Assembly (NCBI RefSeq): GCF_000468495.1
Contig: NC_022444.1
Coordinates: 2,140,709 to 2,180,383, forward strand
Length of the DNA stretch: 39,675 bases
From: Megalodesulfovibrio gigas DSM 1382 = ATCC 19364
GTDB taxonomy: Bacteria > Desulfobacterota > Desulfovibrionia > Desulfovibrionales > Desulfovibrionaceae
Direction: 5' to 3'
Shown: positions 37,259 to 39,675 of the stretch, piece by piece
How the letters are laid out: every line of letters starts with the position of its first letter
How positions within the stretch are numbered: the stretch's first letter is position 1
The notes under the pieces: model-generated
What the model was told of the DNA's origin: nothing
The model's database searches: none
Seen by the model: only the letters and a program-made list of their open reading frames with translations
Position numbers and translations under genes: made by a program

Positions 37259-39067
37259 ATGAGCTTATTATCCCATGAGTTTTTCAATTTACACCAGGAA
37301 GATGAATTTCAAAACATTGAGGGCAGTGACGAAGACAAAACGATGACTGATAAATTCAATGGAAGGTTGGAGACACCGTTAAGCAATGTGAAAGTTGAAC
37401 ACAATCCCTTCCGCGATCAATCTCTGCAATATAAACCCATGCCGCAGGCCCCGGTCTACTCAATGCAGCCTCCTGTTGTTTCCACTGATACAAAAAATAC
37501 ATTAACCACAACAACCGAATCCAACAATCCATTCGAAAATTACAATTCAAAGACAACTAATTCCACCGCAAAACCTGAAACGACGAGTCCTTCAACAACG
37601 AATCCGTTTCCCTTCTATAGTCAAACTCCCGCCCACGGAAAAGCTTCCACCAAAGATGTTTCGGATCACGAATTATTGATCCCTTTGGTGACGGATATTG
37701 AATTCTTTGCTGATGATTTGGGGGACGTTTATTCAAAAGTAAATGATGTTCCACACGTCATCGAATCATCGTCCAGCTTGCTTCGACAGATTTTGGAAGG
37801 CCGCTTTCTCGACATCCATAACCGGCTTCCAAGGCGTAGTGATGTAAATAATGTGATTGAGTGTCTTGTATTTGAAGCAAAAAGAAGTGGACGTACACGT
37901 AAAGTCTTCAATCGGTTTGCAGTACTTGACAATGACAATGCTAAAATTATTGCGATTGATCTTGCAAATTCAAACGGCGAAGCCATTATCATCGACAGAA
38001 ATGATTGGACGGTAACGTCCGACCATAAAATCGATTTTGTTCGCCATCCCCACATGCGCGAGTTGGAACACCCTGACCCCAGCGGGTCATTGTTGGAACT
38101 TTCGGAACTTCTCGGCGTTTCCGACGCAGAATCATCGTTATTGTTCGCATGGCTTGCCTGTGCCATGAGAACCGACATGGCGCGGCCGATCCTTATGTTA
38201 CACGGCTCACCGGGGAGTGGAAAATCGACTCGCGCCAAAATGTTGCGGGATTTGCTTGATCCATCAGTTGTCTTCGATATGTTTCCTAAAAAGGCTGATG
38301 AATTACCGTTACTGATGCATTCGAAAGCAATTCCACTCTTTGACAATGTCGGAAACCATCTGTCAGACGATCAATCTAACACATTATGCATGGCTTGCAC
38401 TGGCGGTTCTCTTAGTAAGCGCAAGTTGTACTCGAATCGTGATATGATAACGCTCCCTTTTCAACGCGCTGTCATCATGACTGCTGTAAACAATCCGATT
38501 ACTGCTTCTGATCTGATCGATAGATCACTCATCATCCGTTTCGAAAGAATAAAAATACGTGCAACAGACGAGTCTTTGACGGCAAGGTATCTTTCACGGA
38601 AATCTCACATCTTAGGCGGCTTGCTCAATATAATACCAAAGGCGCTCGAAATTGAAAAGACTTTGAAGATTAACAATCTGCCTCGCTTGGCTCACTTTGC
38701 AAAATTCGGATATGCTGTCAGCGAAGCACTTGCAAATGGTTTCACTGGTGATCGGTTCTTGGCAGAACTTCGCTTGAGTCAACAGGGTTCGTTATTGGAA
38801 AGCGTTGCCGATGATCCTTTGCCTGGATTGATTTATGATTATGTCTCTCAGGTTCAAGTCGACCATGTTCCAATGAAAGTTTTTTTTGAAGACTTAATGG
38901 CGTACGCGAAGGTTTGCTCAATTGATCCGAAAAAGCTCCCCGCCGCTCCAAATTCCATGAGTAGGAAGATCAATTCAATGACACACATCTTCGAAGAATT
39001 TGGATGGCTCGTTTCTATCGATAGAGGACTTGGAAACGTCTCGGTGGTAACATTTAACAAAGCTTAA
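37259..39067 (+). CDS. AAA+ ATPase, SF3-helicase-like replication protein
   Basis: 602 residues; AGGAG lies 6 bases upstream. Residues 1 to about 130 are a disordered S/T/N/P-rich tail (T-T-T-E-S-N-N-P-F; T-S-P-S-T-T-N-P-F). About 130-290 form a lead-in domain (I-P-L-V-T-D-I-E-F-F-A-D-D-L-G). The ATPase core follows: Walker A H-G-S-P-G-S-G-K-S-T-R-A-K (about 313-325), Walker B A-I-P-L-F-D-N-V (about 355-362), sensor 1 M-T-A-V-N-N-P (about 405-411), and D-R-S-L-I-I-R-F-E-R-I (about 420-430). A winged-helix-like end (S-R-K-I-N-S-M-T-H-I-F-E-E-F-G-W) follows. This is the plan of D5/P4-type superfamily 3 replicative helicases without a primase domain. The iteron cluster directly downstream supports an initiator-helicase role. 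Confidence 0.75.
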   Translation: MSLLSHEFFNLHQEDEFQNIEGSDEDKTMTDKFNGRLETPLSNVKVEHNPFRDQSLQYKPMPQAPVYSMQPPVVSTDTKNTLTTTTESNNPFENYNSKTTNSTAKPETTSPSTTNPFPFYSQTPAHGKASTKDVSDHELLIPLVTDIEFFADDLGDVYSKVNDVPHVIESSSSLLRQILEGRFLDIHNRLPRRSDVNNVIECLVFEAKRSGRTRKVFNRFAVLDNDNAKIIAIDLANSNGEAIIIDRNDWTVTSDHKIDFVRHPHMRELEHPDPSGSLLELSELLGVSDAESSLLFAWLACAMRTDMARPILMLHGSPGSGKSTRAKMLRDLLDPSVVFDMFPKKADELPLLMHSKAIPLFDNVGNHLSDDQSNTLCMACTGGSLSKRKLYSNRDMITLPFQRAVIMTAVNNPITASDLIDRSLIIRFERIKIRATDESLTARYLSRKSHILGGLLNIIPKALEIEKTLKINNLPRLAHFAKFGYAVSEALANGFTGDRFLAELRLSQQGSLLESVADDPLPGLIYDYVSQVQVDHVPMKVFFEDLMAYAKVCSIDPKKLPAAPNSMSRKINSMTHIFEEFGWLVSIDRGLGNVSVVTFNKA

Positions 39068-39675
39068 GTCTGACAAGTCGGACAGCACCAGCACGTTTTT
39101 TGGTTCCAGGCTCGTCCTTGACGCCCCCAGGGAGGTATTTGGGGATATTTGGGAGATACCAGGGAGGTATTTAAAAATATCTCCCTCACATAAATTATTG
39201 AAAATATTAAAAAAATTTGATTTTAGGGAGATATGGGAGATATTTTCGCAAAAAACTATTTTCAATTTTTTGATTTCCTTTTCCCCAAAGGAAAATATTA
39301 TTTACATCTATGTATTTACATTGACTTCAGTATTTATATTGATATTAATTTTACCTTCATATAAATTGTCATTAATATATATTCAATTCATACTTCAACT
39401 TAATATTTATATTCATTCGAATCATTGTATATAATATGTGTATCAATTATGATCCACTGATAGTACCTGTAACTGCTACTTCAATTTAAAATTTCTATTA
39501 AGCTTAATAACTATATTATAATCATATTATCATTGTATAATAACATTTAATATAACCAATTCAAAGTATATTATACCAATGTTAGATTGATAATATAATT
39601 AACTGTAACTAATAAGCATATCATAAGCATTGATTACAATTAATATTAATATACATTTGAATTATAAATTAAATA
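39068..39675. other. Putative replication origin region: iterons then AT-rich DNA
   Basis: No gene is supported. The first ~180 bases hold the GGGAGRTAT repeats listed next; from about 39245 to the window end the DNA is almost entirely A and T, with ATATT/AATAT repeats, suited to easy unwinding. A hydrophobic 78-codon frame at 39198-39434 is a by-product of the AT bias. Confidence 0.55.
39130..39243. repeat. Iteron-like repeats (GGGAGRTAT)
   Basis: Direct copies begin at 39130 (GGGAGGTAT), 39141 (GGGGATATT, degenerate), 39151 (GGGAGATAC), 39162 (GGGAGGTAT), 39226 and 39235 (both GGGAGATAT), with one inverted copy at 39177-39185 (ATATCTCCC). The first four are 10-11 bases apart, so they face the same side of the helix. 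This spacing and the adjacent helicase gene fit initiator-binding iterons. Confidence 0.65.

Noticed and set aside
39130-39243. CRISPR array
   Set aside because: Repeats are 9 bases with 1-2 base spacing and variable sequence; no unique spacers or cas genes.
39198-39434. Hydrophobic 78-codon frame in AT-rich DNA
   Set aside because: I/F/Y/L-rich composition is what random A/T sequence encodes; overlaps the iterons and has no SD.

Overview
The window joins two DNA segments that differ sharply in composition. Positions 1 to about 24.9 kb are GC-rich and hold the late half of a tailed-phage (HK97/lambda-like siphovirus) prophage, read entirely on the minus strand. From about 24.93 kb to the end the DNA is AT-rich and holds an accessory mobile element. 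The host looks like a high-GC, flagellated Gram-negative bacterium: the phage has a two-component spanin (inner-membrane protein plus outer-membrane lipoprotein), and a flagellin gene sits in the AT-rich part. A Desulfovibrionaceae-like host would fit, but that is inference; no housekeeping gene fixes the taxon.

Prophage, in transcription order (right to left): SLT endolysin, holin, Rz-like and Rz1-like spanins, a small membrane protein, HNH endonuclease, small and large terminase, portal, ClpP-type prohead protease, HK97-fold major capsid, a possible decoration protein, gp6-like connector, head-tail adaptor, tail completion protein, tail tube, two tail assembly chaperone ORFs joined by a classic -1 slippery heptamer (A AAA AAC), HK97 gp10-like protein, a 1732-residue tape measure protein with an embedded NlpC/P60 domain, minor tail proteins, a LamG tail protein, a DUF1833 protein, an NlpC/P60 tail-tip hydrolase, a TipJ/gpJ-like tail-tip protein broken by one frameshift, and a tail-fibre gene leaving the window. 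Almost every gene overlaps the next by 1 to 14 bases (ATGA or GTGA type), so this is one translationally coupled late operon. Integrase, repressor and early genes are not in the window.

Junction (23.5-25 kb): a plus-strand pair, a 53-residue protein overlapping a GNAT acetyltransferase, resembles a toxin-antitoxin module and ends at a strong terminator. Then comes the 3' end of a tRNA-Pro(GGG) gene on the minus strand, with CCA and its terminator but no matching 5' half, exactly where base composition changes. This is the usual footprint of integration into a tRNA gene; the geometry says the integrated element lies to the right.

AT-rich element (24.93-39.68 kb): an AbiV-type HEPN protein flanked by degenerate repeats; an ImmA/IrrE-like metallopeptidase overlapping a 137-residue unknown protein; a CoiA-like nuclease behind an orphan ParB; a decayed DUF6573 gene (three frameshifts) whose intact paralogue lies 5.6 kb away; an XRE regulator divergent from a full-length flagellin; a zinc-ribbon membrane microprotein; two small proteins with an HTH plus AbrB-like layout; several single-gene units closed by strong terminators; an unusual GGG/CCC-rich tract; and finally an AAA+ (SF3-like) helicase followed by helically phased GGGAGRTAT repeats and several hundred bases of extremely AT-rich DNA. 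The last items look like an autonomous replication module (initiator helicase plus iteron origin), so the right-hand element is best read as an integrated plasmid-like or satellite-like element carrying defence-type cargo.
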